37,830 nucleotides of DNA from positions 1 to 37,830 of IMG/VR virus record IMGVR_UViG_3300015162_000002, one strand, 5' to 3'. Of the stretch, positions 20,802 through 28,025 are shown one piece after another. The position numbers and the translations under genes are program-made. This DNA is from a virus. The notes beneath the pieces were generated by a model. That model did no database searches and was not told the DNA's origin. It saw nothing but the letters and a program-made list of their open reading frames with translations. Each line of letters begins with the position of its first letter. Position 1 is the first letter of the stretch.

Positions 20802-23782
20802 GCCGTCAACGCCCCGAGCTCGAACTGCAACGCCGCCGACCAGGAGTGCGGATCCTCGGGCTGGGTCAGGTAGCTGTTGTTCACGATGACCGTGCCGCCC
20901 GTCATGCCGGCGTTCCGCTGGTACACGTTCGACTCGAAGTCACGGATCGCGCGCTGCGCCGCCAGGTACCCGATGATGTTCTGGTTCAGCAGCCTGGTCT
21001 GCTCCTCCGCGTTCGTCTTCTGCGTGGTCAGGAGCCCCGCGATCTGGTCGCCTTCGCTGTTGATCGCGTCCTGCAACGCCACCTGGGTTTCGAGGTTCGT
21101 CGTCATCTGCTGCCGGCCGACGAGGAGGTTCTTCATCGACGTGAGGATCGACGTCTCCGCCGGGATGTCGCCGGCGCCGACAGCTTTCGAGAACGCGAGC
21201 CGCAGCGACGCGGGGATCTCGAGGAGGCTGGACTCGAAGTCGGAGGCGGCTTTGGCCGCTGCGTCGGCGGAGTCCTGCGCGGCCTGCGCCGCCTGCGACG
21301 CCTGGTCGTCGAGGAGCTGCTTGATCGCGGCCTTGACGCTGTTCAGGTTGTCGATCGTCGTCGCCGTATCCTCCTGCGACAGCAAGGGCGGCCCGTTAGT
21401 GACGAACCGGCCCAGGCCGAAGTCGGACGGCTGCTGCTTCGCGTCGAGGAGCCTCTGCAGCCGGTCGGCTTCTAACTGGAGCGCAGCGACCTGGGCGTCG
21501 ACGTTGCCGCCGCTCTGCGACTGCGCGATCGCGATCCGTGTCGCGTCCGGCGTAGACAGGTTGTACGCGACCGGGTCATGGCCCGGCGTCGTCTGCAGCT
21601 GCAGGTTGATCGACGCGATCTGATCCCTCGTCGTCTTCAACTGCTGCTGCAACTGGAGGAGAAGCGCGCTGTTCTTCTTCGCCTTCGCGATCCGCTTCAC
21701 CAGGTAGTCCTCGACCGCCTGCAACGCGTGGAGGTCGTCGTTCAGGTTCTTCGTAAGCGCCGCGCGGGCGACAGCGTTCTCGAGCGCGAGCGGGACGAGA
21801 TCGCCAGTCTTCTTCGGCCCAGCCTTCTTGAGCGCCTTCAACTGGTCGTAGAACGAGTTCCGTTCTTTCGTGAGCTCAACGGCCTTCTTCGTCCCGGCCT
21901 TCGTCGACGCGATCTGCTTGTCGAGGTTCTGGATGATCGCGTTCAACGCTGCGACCTCGGCGTGCTTGGAGCCGCCTGGCCCTTGCGCGTCCGCCAGCGA
22001 CTGCTGAAGCCCGTACGGGACGTCCGGCTGCTTCGACGCGTTGCCACCAGTCGGCGGCGGCTTCACGTCATGCTTCAGCTTGCCCTGCTTGATCGCGTGG
22101 TCGAGTTTCGCGAAGTCTGCGGCGCTACCGGTGAACGCGACATGGATGTGGTCGGTGTGGTCGCTGAACTTTCCGGGGATGCCCCAGAAGTAGCCAGCAC
22201 CGGAGCCGGGCGCCATCGCTTGCACGTTCGCGGGCGGGTCCCAGATCAGCTCAGCGAAGTTTTGTCGGAACGGGTACAGGTAGTTCCAGTCGCTGATAAG
22301 CGCGGCGGGGTTGCCGCCGTCGCCAATATCGAGTGCTTCGCCGCTGTAGTGGTAGCTCTTGGCGGCGTGGCCGGGATAGCTGATCGCGTTGCTGCCCTTC
22401 GACCCTGGCAGCGACCCCTGCAACGCTGTGATCCCGGCGGTCTGCTGCTTGACGCGATTAGCGTAAGAGGTGGGTGGAGCACCCGACTTGGTTACGATCC
22501 CCGACGACTGCTGGCCCTCGAGCGGCTTACCCGTGCCGCCGCTACGTTTGAACTGGCGGTTCCAGTACGCCTGATCCTGGACGGCCTCACCTGTGACCGG
22601 GTTCACCCACATGCCGCCCCTGTAGACAGGCACCAGGTCGGAGTTCGACGTGTCGTTCGACAAGTCAGCGTTCGACCCCGTGATCCCCTTGATGATCTCG
22701 TACGCGATCAGAATCTTGAACGGCGTCGACGCGAGCCCCCGCAGAATCCCCAGCCGCCTATTCAGCAGCCCCGTCGCGCCAGCCGCACCGGACACACAGT
22801 CGCCGCAGGCCTCCGACCCGGTGAAGAGCCCGAGCGCCGCCGTCCACCCGTTCAGAATCGACACGACCTTCAACCCCAGCAGCAACTCGAGCGTGTTCTT
22901 GAAGCCGCCAGTCACCCCGTCAACGGCTTCGATCACGTCCTTCGCGGCATGGAACGCGCCAACCGACGCGTCCACGACAGCCTTCACGTCGCGCTGGACA
23001 GTCGCCTGGTTCTTCGACGACGACAGCCAGTTAGCCATCGACCCCAGAAGATCGTTGATCGTCGGCATCAACTGGCGGCCGATCACCGCCTCCTCATCCA
23101 CCAACTGAGCATGAAACTTCGCAGCCTCCGTCGTATTCGCCCTGGCCTGCCCCGCGAGCTTCTCCTGCGCGATCCGGATCGCGTCCGTCACCGTCGTCCC
23201 ACGCTGGATCGCGATCCCGTACCGGTTCAGAGCCGACACGTTCCCGTCCCACACCTTCCCGACCAGGACGGCGGCCTGCTCGAGCGTGATGTGCTTCGCC
23301 GCCGCCAAGTCCGCCGCGAGCGTCATCAGCTGCGTCGCCTTCACCACCGACCCGGTCGCCCGTGTGAGCGCAGACAGCGCGAGCTCGGTCTCGGTGCTCG
23401 TATGGCCCAGCTTCGCCATCCGGTCGTCGAGCCGCTGAATGTACGGGGCCGCCGCCTTCGACGACTCGCCGCCGGCAGTGATCTGCGCGTTCAACGTCTT
23501 CGACGCGCCCTCCAGATCGTTCGACGCCGTGATCGACGACCGGACCAGCTGCGTGAAGCCTGCCGCGCCGATGAACGCCGTCGACGCGAACGCGATCGAC
23601 CGGCCCAAACCACGGAACGCGCCCGACCCCGCGATCGCGCCCCGCTCGAGCCTGGACACCTCGCCCTGCATCCTCGACGCCGACCCACGCAACCCCATCT
23701 CCGCCCGCGACAACTCCCCGTAATACCCGGAAGTGTCAACGCCGAGAAAGACCGTCGCGCCGCCGGCGCCGCGCAACGCCAC
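20798..23782 (-). CDS. Tape measure protein with embedded M15-like peptidase
   Basis: This 994-aa protein begins GTG 23782, directly after the upstream TAG. The N-terminal ~300 residues are Ala-rich helical tape-measure sequence (LGRSIAFASTAFIGAAGF). At about 470-550 lies a VanY/M15-type zinc peptidase: SYHYSGEALDI (His478, Asp485) and DHTDHIHVAF (His545/547). Coiled coils and hydrophobic helices follow to the C-terminus. The length of this protein sets tail length. The peptidase probably cuts wall peptide crosslinks as the tail passes the cell wall. Its stop overlaps the Dit start. Confidence 0.9.
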   Translation of the reverse strand: MALRGAGGATVFLGVDTSGYYGELSRAEMGLRGSASRMQGEVSRLERGAIAGSGAFRGLGRSIAFASTAFIGAAGFTQLVRSSITASNDLEGASKTLNAQITAGGESSKAAAPYIQRLDDRMAKLGHTSTETELALSALTRATGSVVKATQLMTLAADLAAAKHITLEQAAVLVGKVWDGNVSALNRYGIAIQRGTTVTDAIRIAQEKLAGQARANTTEAAKFHAQLVDEEAVIGRQLMPTINDLLGSMANWLSSSKNQATVQRDVKAVVDASVGAFHAAKDVIEAVDGVTGGFKNTLELLLGLKVVSILNGWTAALGLFTGSEACGDCVSGAAGATGLLNRRLGILRGLASTPFKILIAYEIIKGITGSNADLSNDTSNSDLVPVYRGGMWVNPVTGEAVQDQAYWNRQFKRSGGTGKPLEGQQSSGIVTKSGAPPTSYANRVKQQTAGITALQGSLPGSKGSNAISYPGHAAKSYHYSGEALDIGDGGNPAALISDWNYLYPFRQNFAELIWDPPANVQAMAPGSGAGYFWGIPGKFSDHTDHIHVAFTGSAADFAKLDHAIKQGKLKHDVKPPPTGGNASKQPDVPYGLQQSLADAQGPGGSKHAEVAALNAIIQNLDKQIASTKAGTKKAVELTKERNSFYDQLKALKKAGPKKTGDLVPLALENAVARAALTKNLNDDLHALQAVEDYLVKRIAKAKKNSALLLQLQQQLKTTRDQIASINLQLQTTPGHDPVAYNLSTPDATRIAIAQSQSGGNVDAQVAALQLEADRLQRLLDAKQQPSDFGLGRFVTNGPPLLSQEDTATTIDNLNSVKAAIKQLLDDQASQAAQAAQDSADAAAKAASDFESSLLEIPASLRLAFSKAVGAGDIPAETSILTSMKNLLVGRQQMTTNLETQVALQDAINSEGDQIAGLLTTQKTNAEEQTRLLNQNIIGYLAAQRAIRDFESNVYQRNAGMTGGTVIVNNSYLTQPEDPHSWSAALQFELGALTA

Positions 23783-24022
23783 CTAGACCGCCCCGCCAGG
23801 GATCAGCTCGGCCATCTTCTGCGCGTGCCGCTCAACCGGCGACAACGACGGACCAGGCGGGGCCGCGTTCAGCATCGCCTGCTCATGCCGCCCCTGCAAC
23901 AGCAGGAACGCCTCCTCGATACAAAACTGGGCGACATCGTCTTCGCCCTCGAAGCCGCAGCCGCACTCACACCGCACCCACGTGAACGGTGGAAAGCTCC
24001 CGCCGCATTGCTTCGCACGCAT
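23783..24022 (-). CDS. Second tail-assembly-chaperone-like frame (79 aa)
   Basis: Independent translation could begin at ATG 24022 (MRAKQCGGSF), with GAGGA upstream inside the previous gene. Otherwise the open frame back to 24082 allows fusion with the upstream protein by a +1 or -2 frameshift. A Cys-rich patch (RCECGCGFEGEDD) is followed by helices (FCIEEAFLLLQGRHEQAML). It directly precedes the tape measure, the normal place of the T part of a G/GT chaperone pair. No classic slippery heptamer was found. Confidence 0.65.
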   Translation of the reverse strand: MRAKQCGGSFPPFTWVRCECGCGFEGEDDVAQFCIEEAFLLLQGRHEQAMLNAAPPGPSLSPVERHAQKMAELIPGGAV

Positions 24023-24551
24023 CGCAGTCCTCAGCGCACTCGTGGTGCCGCCGAAACGTCTCCCAGCGGGAAAGCGGCTCAACTCCGATCGTCACCCCCG
24101 CCGCGTCCGTGTTCCGCTCACGCTGCGCGATCGACACCAACATGTCGTAGTCCTCGCGCGGTATCCCCTCCGCCGGGTCGAGATCCTCGAGAGACAGCGA
24201 CGGCTCGACGACCATCTCCAAGACGAGGAGGTCGAAGAGCTCGAACATCTGCTTCAGATCGTCAGCCTGGAAACCGGAGGTCTCGCCGGTCTCCGGGTCG
24301 GGCTGGCTGATCGACGCTGACCCTTCGATCGCGACCCGCATCGCGACGTTCCGGAGACGGTCCGGGACGAGGTCGCGGCGGATCAGCATCCCGACGTCGG
24401 GGAGACGGATCGTCGCGACCATCCCCGACGGGAGCGTGATCTCGTGGAGGGACCGGCGCTTCCAGCCTGCCGCGCCGTTCTCCGATACGTCGGCGGTGCT
24501 GGTCTTACGCCCTGGTGACGGTGCGGTGCTCGTGCTCGTGCTTGAACCCAT
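23967..24551 (-). CDS. Tail assembly chaperone (G-like, 194 aa)
   Basis: It starts at ATG 24551 with a Ser/Thr-rich N-terminus. The core shows LHEITLPSGMVATIRLPDVG, then LRNVAMRVAI, DDLKQMFELFDLLVLEMV and IPREDYDMLVSIAQRE, typical of actinophage tail assembly chaperones. It should hold the tape measure during tail assembly. The last 39 codons overlap the next frame. It also overlaps the small upstream ORF by 47 bases. The C-terminus has an extra Cys-rich tip (HHECAEDCDACEA), unusual for this family. Confidence 0.8.
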   Translation of the reverse strand: MGSSTSTSTAPSPGRKTSTADVSENGAAGWKRRSLHEITLPSGMVATIRLPDVGMLIRRDLVPDRLRNVAMRVAIEGSASISQPDPETGETSGFQADDLKQMFELFDLLVLEMVVEPSLSLEDLDPAEGIPREDYDMLVSIAQRERNTDAAGVTIGVEPLSRWETFRRHHECAEDCDACEAMRRELSTVHVGAV

Positions 24552-24699
24552 TTTCGCTATGCCTCTCTTCCGGCTCTGCGTTCTCGATGGCGTCCTCGAG
24601 TGTCGCCAGCACCTGTAGGCAGCCGCGCATCGTGCGCTGCGTAGCCTTCAACACGGAACGTGCCGCGTTCAGTGTCTGCTGGAGGTCGGGGTCGCCCAT
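24505..24699 (-). CDS. Small helical protein (64 aa)
   Basis: ATG 24699 follows start-associated motif 4 at 9-base spacing. The product (MGDPDLQQTLNAARSVLKAT, then LQVLATLEDAIENAEPEERH) is helical with a His-rich end and overlaps the chaperone start by 47 bases. No family is recognised. The motif and operon position support expression. Confidence 0.7.
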   Translation of the reverse strand: MGDPDLQQTLNAARSVLKATQRTMRGCLQVLATLEDAIENAEPEERHSENGFKHEHEHRTVTRA

Positions 24700-24708
24700 C
24701 CTTGGGCT

Positions 24709-24718
24709 GCCTATCGTC
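24709..24718 (-). promoter_or_regulatory. Start-associated motif 4 (64-aa protein)
   Basis: Minus-strand GACGATAGGC, then AGCCCAAGG and ATG 24699 (9-base spacing). The AGCCC following the core repeats that of motif 1. Confidence 0.75.
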
Positions 24719-24753
24719 CCGAGCTACGCGCCGCTAATCGTCACGAAGAACGA

Positions 24754-25725
24754 TCAGGGTGTAGCAATTGCATTTTTCGTCGTCACGGTCAACACGTTCG
24801 CGAGTGTGGTGCCGCGCATCGACTGGAACGCGAGCCCGACACGGATCGGCGCACCCGACGTGTCAAACGGCGGGTCGTACGCGGTCGACGTGATGTTCGT
24901 GATCGTGAACTGGACGAGGTTCGTCGACGTCACCAGGGCGGTGATGTCGAGCGCCTCCGTGAAGATCGTCGTCCCCGGTGTCGTCCCGGCGGTGGTGCCG
25001 GTCTTGAACGCCCTGTAGTCCTGGTCGTTCTCGAAGAGGATGCTGAGGCTGCCGGTGACGGCGTACTGGCCCGGCGCGATATCCGCAGCCTGGTAGCCCG
25101 AGTCGCCCTGGATCAGCGTCCGGTTCTGCGTCGCCGCGATCGAGAACGAGTCCACGATACCGACCGCCGTCCCGCCCTTCGTCACCGTCACGTTCGGATA
25201 CACCAGCGGCGTCTCCGTTGACACCGCGAGCACCGGATCCGTCGCACCCTCCGCGAACGAGAGGCCGAGCCACGCAAGCGACATCGTCAACGCCTGATCC
25301 GCGCCACCCGTCACCGTGAGGCCGCCGATCTGGCAGTCGATCATCTGCTCCACCAACGTCGACACGTTCAACGCGCGGTACAGCGTCGCGTAGCCCGCGC
25401 TCCCCGAAGGCGTCGACGCAGCGGTGTGCACGTATGGGCCAGCGCCGGTCGTGGTGGTCTGACCCATGAAAAGGTCAGCGATGATGTGGAACTCGGACGG
25501 CCGCAAATAGTGGTCGCTTGTGCCGGCGACGCTGATCCCGACGATGACCGGATCCCCGGCCTGCCGAATCGCGTCGGTTTCCGCGAGCTGCAGCACTGTC
25601 CGCTGACCGGTCGGGCCGAACCCGCCGGTGTACTTCAGTTTCGCCGTCGGCGTCACCTGCGGCGTACCCTTCGCGGATTGTTTCCCGATCGCGAGGGTGA
25701 GCGCGTTACCGGCTACACCGGTCAC
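24754..25725 (-). CDS. Major tail tube protein
   Basis: This 323-aa protein fits siphovirus major tail proteins of actinophages: GNALTLAIGKQSAKGTPQVT at the start, then GTSDHYLRPSEFHIIADLFM, a beta-rich middle and ITGSL-like VTGSLSILFENDQDYRAF. It would polymerise into the tail tube around the tape measure. GTG 25725 overlaps the preceding stop (GTGA). Position between connector genes and the chaperone is canonical. Confidence 0.85.
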   Translation of the reverse strand: MTGVAGNALTLAIGKQSAKGTPQVTPTAKLKYTGGFGPTGQRTVLQLAETDAIRQAGDPVIVGISVAGTSDHYLRPSEFHIIADLFMGQTTTTGAGPYVHTAASTPSGSAGYATLYRALNVSTLVEQMIDCQIGGLTVTGGADQALTMSLAWLGLSFAEGATDPVLAVSTETPLVYPNVTVTKGGTAVGIVDSFSIAATQNRTLIQGDSGYQAADIAPGQYAVTGSLSILFENDQDYRAFKTGTTAGTTPGTTIFTEALDITALVTSTNLVQFTITNITSTAYDPPFDTSGAPIRVGLAFQSMRGTTLANVLTVTTKNAIATP

Positions 25726-25907
25726 TTGTCATCCTTCGCGGGCTTCTCGGCGACCTTGACGGCGTCCCATTCGCGCATGTGGCGCTCCTCTTCCGGGTCG
25801 GATGTCGCGAACGTGTCGCCGGGCACCAGCTTCAGAGATTTCCCGTTCGGGAGCGTCGTGACAGCGTGGCTGACGTGCGCTTTCAGATCGAATGTTGTCT
25901 TGCCCAC
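25722..25907 (-). CDS. Small structural-region protein (61 aa)
   Basis: GTG 25907 follows motif 5 at 5-base spacing. The product has a short beta segment (MGKTTFDLKAHVSHAVTTLP, then GDTFATSDPEEERHMREWDA) and ends in a basic, disordered tail. It overlaps the tail tube start. Similar 60-aa proteins with this pattern occur near actinophage tail genes but are not characterised. Confidence 0.7.
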   Translation of the reverse strand: MGKTTFDLKAHVSHAVTTLPNGKSLKLVPGDTFATSDPEEERHMREWDAVKVAEKPAKDDK

Positions 25908-25912
25908 GCTTC

Positions 25913-25922
25913 GCCTATCGTC
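25913..25922 (-). promoter_or_regulatory. Start-associated motif 5 (61-aa protein)
   Basis: Minus-strand TAAGACGATAGGC, then GAAGC and GTG 25907 (5-base spacing). Confidence 0.8.
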
Positions 25923-25946
25923 TTAGAGTTCGCGCACTCGCGCGGG

Positions 25947-26357
25947 TCACGGGAGACGCCTCTTCAGTTCGATCAGAAGCTGCCGGCGGCCGATGGTGCG
26001 GCCCGCTTCCATGAACTTCAACGGCTCGATACCGGAGTCAGGCGGCGCCGCTCGACGGCGCCGGCCGGGCTGCTTCAGCGGCTTCGTCCGGTTCCCGAGC
26101 GTCCCCTCATCCTGGAACCACGCCCACGGTGCAGGCGACCGGAATCCGCCGACCAAGCCTTTGCGGTCGTACCCGATCGGGAGAACCTCGATGTTGCCCA
26201 TCTCGCCTGTCCGTCGGCGTGGTGACGCGACATCGCGTGCGGCCTGCGCGCCGAGCGCGGACGCGGCCATGATCGCCTCCGCGATCTCGAATCCCGTATC
26301 TCGAGCGAGCCTGGGGAAACCGTCCTCGAGCTGAACATGGGAGCGGATCGCGACCAT
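25947..26357 (-). CDS. HK97 gp10-like neck/tail-completion protein (136 aa)
   Basis: The pattern of a long N-terminal helix (ARDTGFEIAEAIMAASALGA) followed by GFRSPAPWAWFQDEGT and a basic C-terminus is characteristic of HK97-gp10-like proteins at the head-tail joint. ATG 26357 abuts the preceding TAG, so translation is likely coupled. It lies between the candidate tail terminator and the tail tube, as expected. No enzyme motif is visible. Confidence 0.8.
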   Translation of the reverse strand: MVAIRSHVQLEDGFPRLARDTGFEIAEAIMAASALGAQAARDVASPRRRTGEMGNIEVLPIGYDRKGLVGGFRSPAPWAWFQDEGTLGNRTKPLKQPGRRRRAAPPDSGIEPLKFMEAGRTIGRRQLLIELKRRLP

Positions 26358-26756
26358 CTACATGAGGCTCGCGTTCGACTGGTACCCGACGATGGTGGCG
26401 GTGACGTGCATGTTCTCGTAGTCGGGGACGCACTCGGAGACGTGGCACATCCAGGGGCCGAGCGTCGTCTGTTTGTCGCGGAGGCTGGCCTGGATGGCGT
26501 AGATCAGGTCTTCGATCGCTGTGACGTCGCGGTGGGTGCCCTGCTGCTGCTTCCACTGCAGGAAGATGCGGGCGCCGAGGGTGATGATTTCGTCGAGGAC
26601 TACGGGGGCGTCGCCGACGCGTGCGACCCAGACGTAGCCGATGCTGCGGTCTTCGGAGCGGCCTTCGCGGATGCCGCCGACAACGTCGATTCCGAGGTCC
26701 GCGGCGAGTTCTGTCTGGACGGCTTGCCGGAACGTCGTCGCGGTCGTGACGGTCAC
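26358..26756 (-). CDS. Candidate tail terminator (132 aa)
   Basis: GTG 26756 overlaps the connector stop (GTGA). The layout FRQAVQTELAADLG at the start, a central beta sheet (IGYVWVARVGDAPVVLD), a helix (VTAIEDLIYAIQASL) and a final strand (HVTATIVGYQSN) fits the small alpha/beta terminator fold. Tail terminators cap the tail tube and contact the neck. Identification is from position and shape, not from a specific motif. Confidence 0.65.
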   Translation of the reverse strand: MTVTTATTFRQAVQTELAADLGIDVVGGIREGRSEDRSIGYVWVARVGDAPVVLDEIITLGARIFLQWKQQQGTHRDVTAIEDLIYAIQASLRDKQTTLGPWMCHVSECVPDYENMHVTATIVGYQSNASLM

Positions 26757-27772
26757 GCTACGACGACCTGGGAGCCGCGCTTGTATGGGGTCAGCAGCGC
26801 CCGCGCCTCGATAGGCAGATTCCTCGCTCGAGCCTCCGGGCCGGTGGACACGTCGACCTCTTCCGCGAACGTAAGTCCGCCTTCGATACCTGCGGCGTAC
26901 CCCGTCGGGTTCTCGTAGGCGTCCTTCACCGCGATCAGCACCGCGAGCTCGACGTCGGCGGGCACCGTGCCGATACCCCAGTCGCCGAGCACCGACACCT
27001 CGAAATCGAGCGGCGCGGTACGGCCGACGGGACCGTACGGGTAGGGGTTATTCCAGTAGGACGGGACGCCCTGAGCGGCGACACCGAAAGCGGCTTGCGG
27101 CAGCGTGATCCACTGCCACGTCCCCTCCGGCGACCGGTTCGGCGGGTGCAGACGGTACTCGCCCTGCACAGTCGAAGAGCCGCCCGAGAGCACCCGCTGG
27201 TTTGTGGTCGGGAGGTCGGAGTACATCGTGATCGACGTCAACGTCCGCAGCTCGTACGGCTCGAAACTGAGGAAGCCGCCGCCCGAATAGGTGAACTTCC
27301 GGGTGGCCGCGTTCGCCTGCGGCAACCATTCGCGGCGGGTGTACGCGTAGACGGCGGCGCTGTATGCGTTCCCGAGCCGGATCAGCATCGGATCCTGGCT
27401 GCCGTCGGTCGCGTCACGGAGGACGTATTCGCGCATCGCGCCGAGACTGGTCAGCGCGGTCGCTGCGAGCGCACCAGACGCCGCAACGTCGCGCCTGACC
27501 GAGAAGACAAACGGGACGGTCGCCGTGACAGCGCCGGTCCCGACGAAGTCGCCGAAGTAGTCGCCCACCTGCGTGCACGCGACGTCGAGATGGTAATTCC
27601 CGACCGAGTCCTTGACAATCTGGCCGGCCGTCACGGTGTAGCTCGCAATGGTGTTGTCTGGTGCGCGGACGGTCGCGGTGACCGCGGTCGGGTCAGCCAG
27701 CGTCTGCGCCGCGTCCTTGAAAACAGCGGCGATGGTTGCGATGTCGCCGGTGTCGTAGATGGTGACGGCCAC
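26753..27772 (-). CDS. Head-tail connector with N-terminal beta domain (339 aa)
   Basis: Residues about 1-95 are a small Ig-like beta domain (FKDAAQTLADPTAVTATVRA, then VSVRRD-like FVFSVRRDVAAS). From about 110 on is a gp6/gp15-like head-tail connector: LGAMREYVLRDA, RLGNAYSAAVYAYTRREW, then a beta sheet and DVELAVLIAVKDAYENPTG. It would bind below the portal. GTG 27772 follows motif 6 at 5-base spacing. The extra N-terminal domain is uncommon for this family. Confidence 0.8.
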   Translation of the reverse strand: MAVTIYDTGDIATIAAVFKDAAQTLADPTAVTATVRAPDNTIASYTVTAGQIVKDSVGNYHLDVACTQVGDYFGDFVGTGAVTATVPFVFSVRRDVAASGALAATALTSLGAMREYVLRDATDGSQDPMLIRLGNAYSAAVYAYTRREWLPQANAATRKFTYSGGGFLSFEPYELRTLTSITMYSDLPTTNQRVLSGGSSTVQGEYRLHPPNRSPEGTWQWITLPQAAFGVAAQGVPSYWNNPYPYGPVGRTAPLDFEVSVLGDWGIGTVPADVELAVLIAVKDAYENPTGYAAGIEGGLTFAEEVDVSTGPEARARNLPIEARALLTPYKRGSQVVVA

Positions 27773-27777
27773 GGTTC

Positions 27778-27787
27778 GCCTATCGTC
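27778..27787 (-). promoter_or_regulatory. Start-associated motif 6 (connector)
   Basis: Minus-strand AAAGGACGATAGGC, then GAACC and GTG 27772 (5-base spacing). It follows the stop of the 63-aa gene. Confidence 0.8.
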
Positions 27788-27789
27788 CT

Positions 27790-27981
27790 TTAGAGCAGGG
27801 TCACGGCGGCGGCATCGCGGACGTGGTCAGCGATCGAGGCCGACCCTTGCCCGTTCGATAGGGCAGCGGTGGCAGCGTCGCGGACGTGATCTGTGACGGT
27901 TGCGTAGCCGCGTGTCTGTGAGGAAGCTCCGGATGAGGCTTGGCCGAAGTACGCGCTGCCGTATGCGTTTGCGCCGAACAT
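27790..27981 (-). CDS. Small Gly/Ala-rich protein with internal repeat (63 aa)
   Basis: ATG 27981 overlaps the stop of the 14-codon mini-ORF (TGATG), with AAAGG upstream. It starts MFGANAYGSAYFGQASSG. Two near copies follow: TDHVRDAATAAL and ADHVRDAAAVTLL. The Tyr/Phe-Gly N-terminus is a pattern seen in small phage head or fibre accessory proteins. It sits directly after the 1244-aa fibre and may be its chaperone or an attachment peptide; that is inference. Confidence 0.65.
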   Translation of the reverse strand: MFGANAYGSAYFGQASSGASSQTRGYATVTDHVRDAATAALSNGQGSASIADHVRDAAAVTLL

Positions 27982-28025
27982 CAGACGCCGACCTTTCGAC
28001 TCGCTATCGGGTGGACGTAGATCAC
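27981..28025 (-). CDS. 14-codon mini-ORF between fibre and 63-aa genes
   Basis: GTG 28025 overlaps the fibre stop (GTGA), and its own TGA overlaps ATG 27981 (TGATG). The predicted peptide is MIYVHPIASRKVGV. It bridges the gap exactly and has the same 45-base length as the mini-ORF at 14123-14167. It may serve only to carry ribosomes on. Confidence 0.4.
   Translation of the reverse strand: MIYVHPIASRKVGV

Noticed and set aside
23967-23975. prfB-like +1 frameshift at GTG TGA in the chaperone stop
   Set aside because: The P-site codon GTG would have to re-pair to TGT, which is not favourable, and no internal Shine-Dalgarno-like stimulator is present at the right spacing.
21578-24310. 910-aa plus-strand open frame
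   Set aside because: It lies antisense to the tape measure and chaperone genes, is Arg/Leu-rich, and has no recognisable protein features. It is a high-GC shadow frame.
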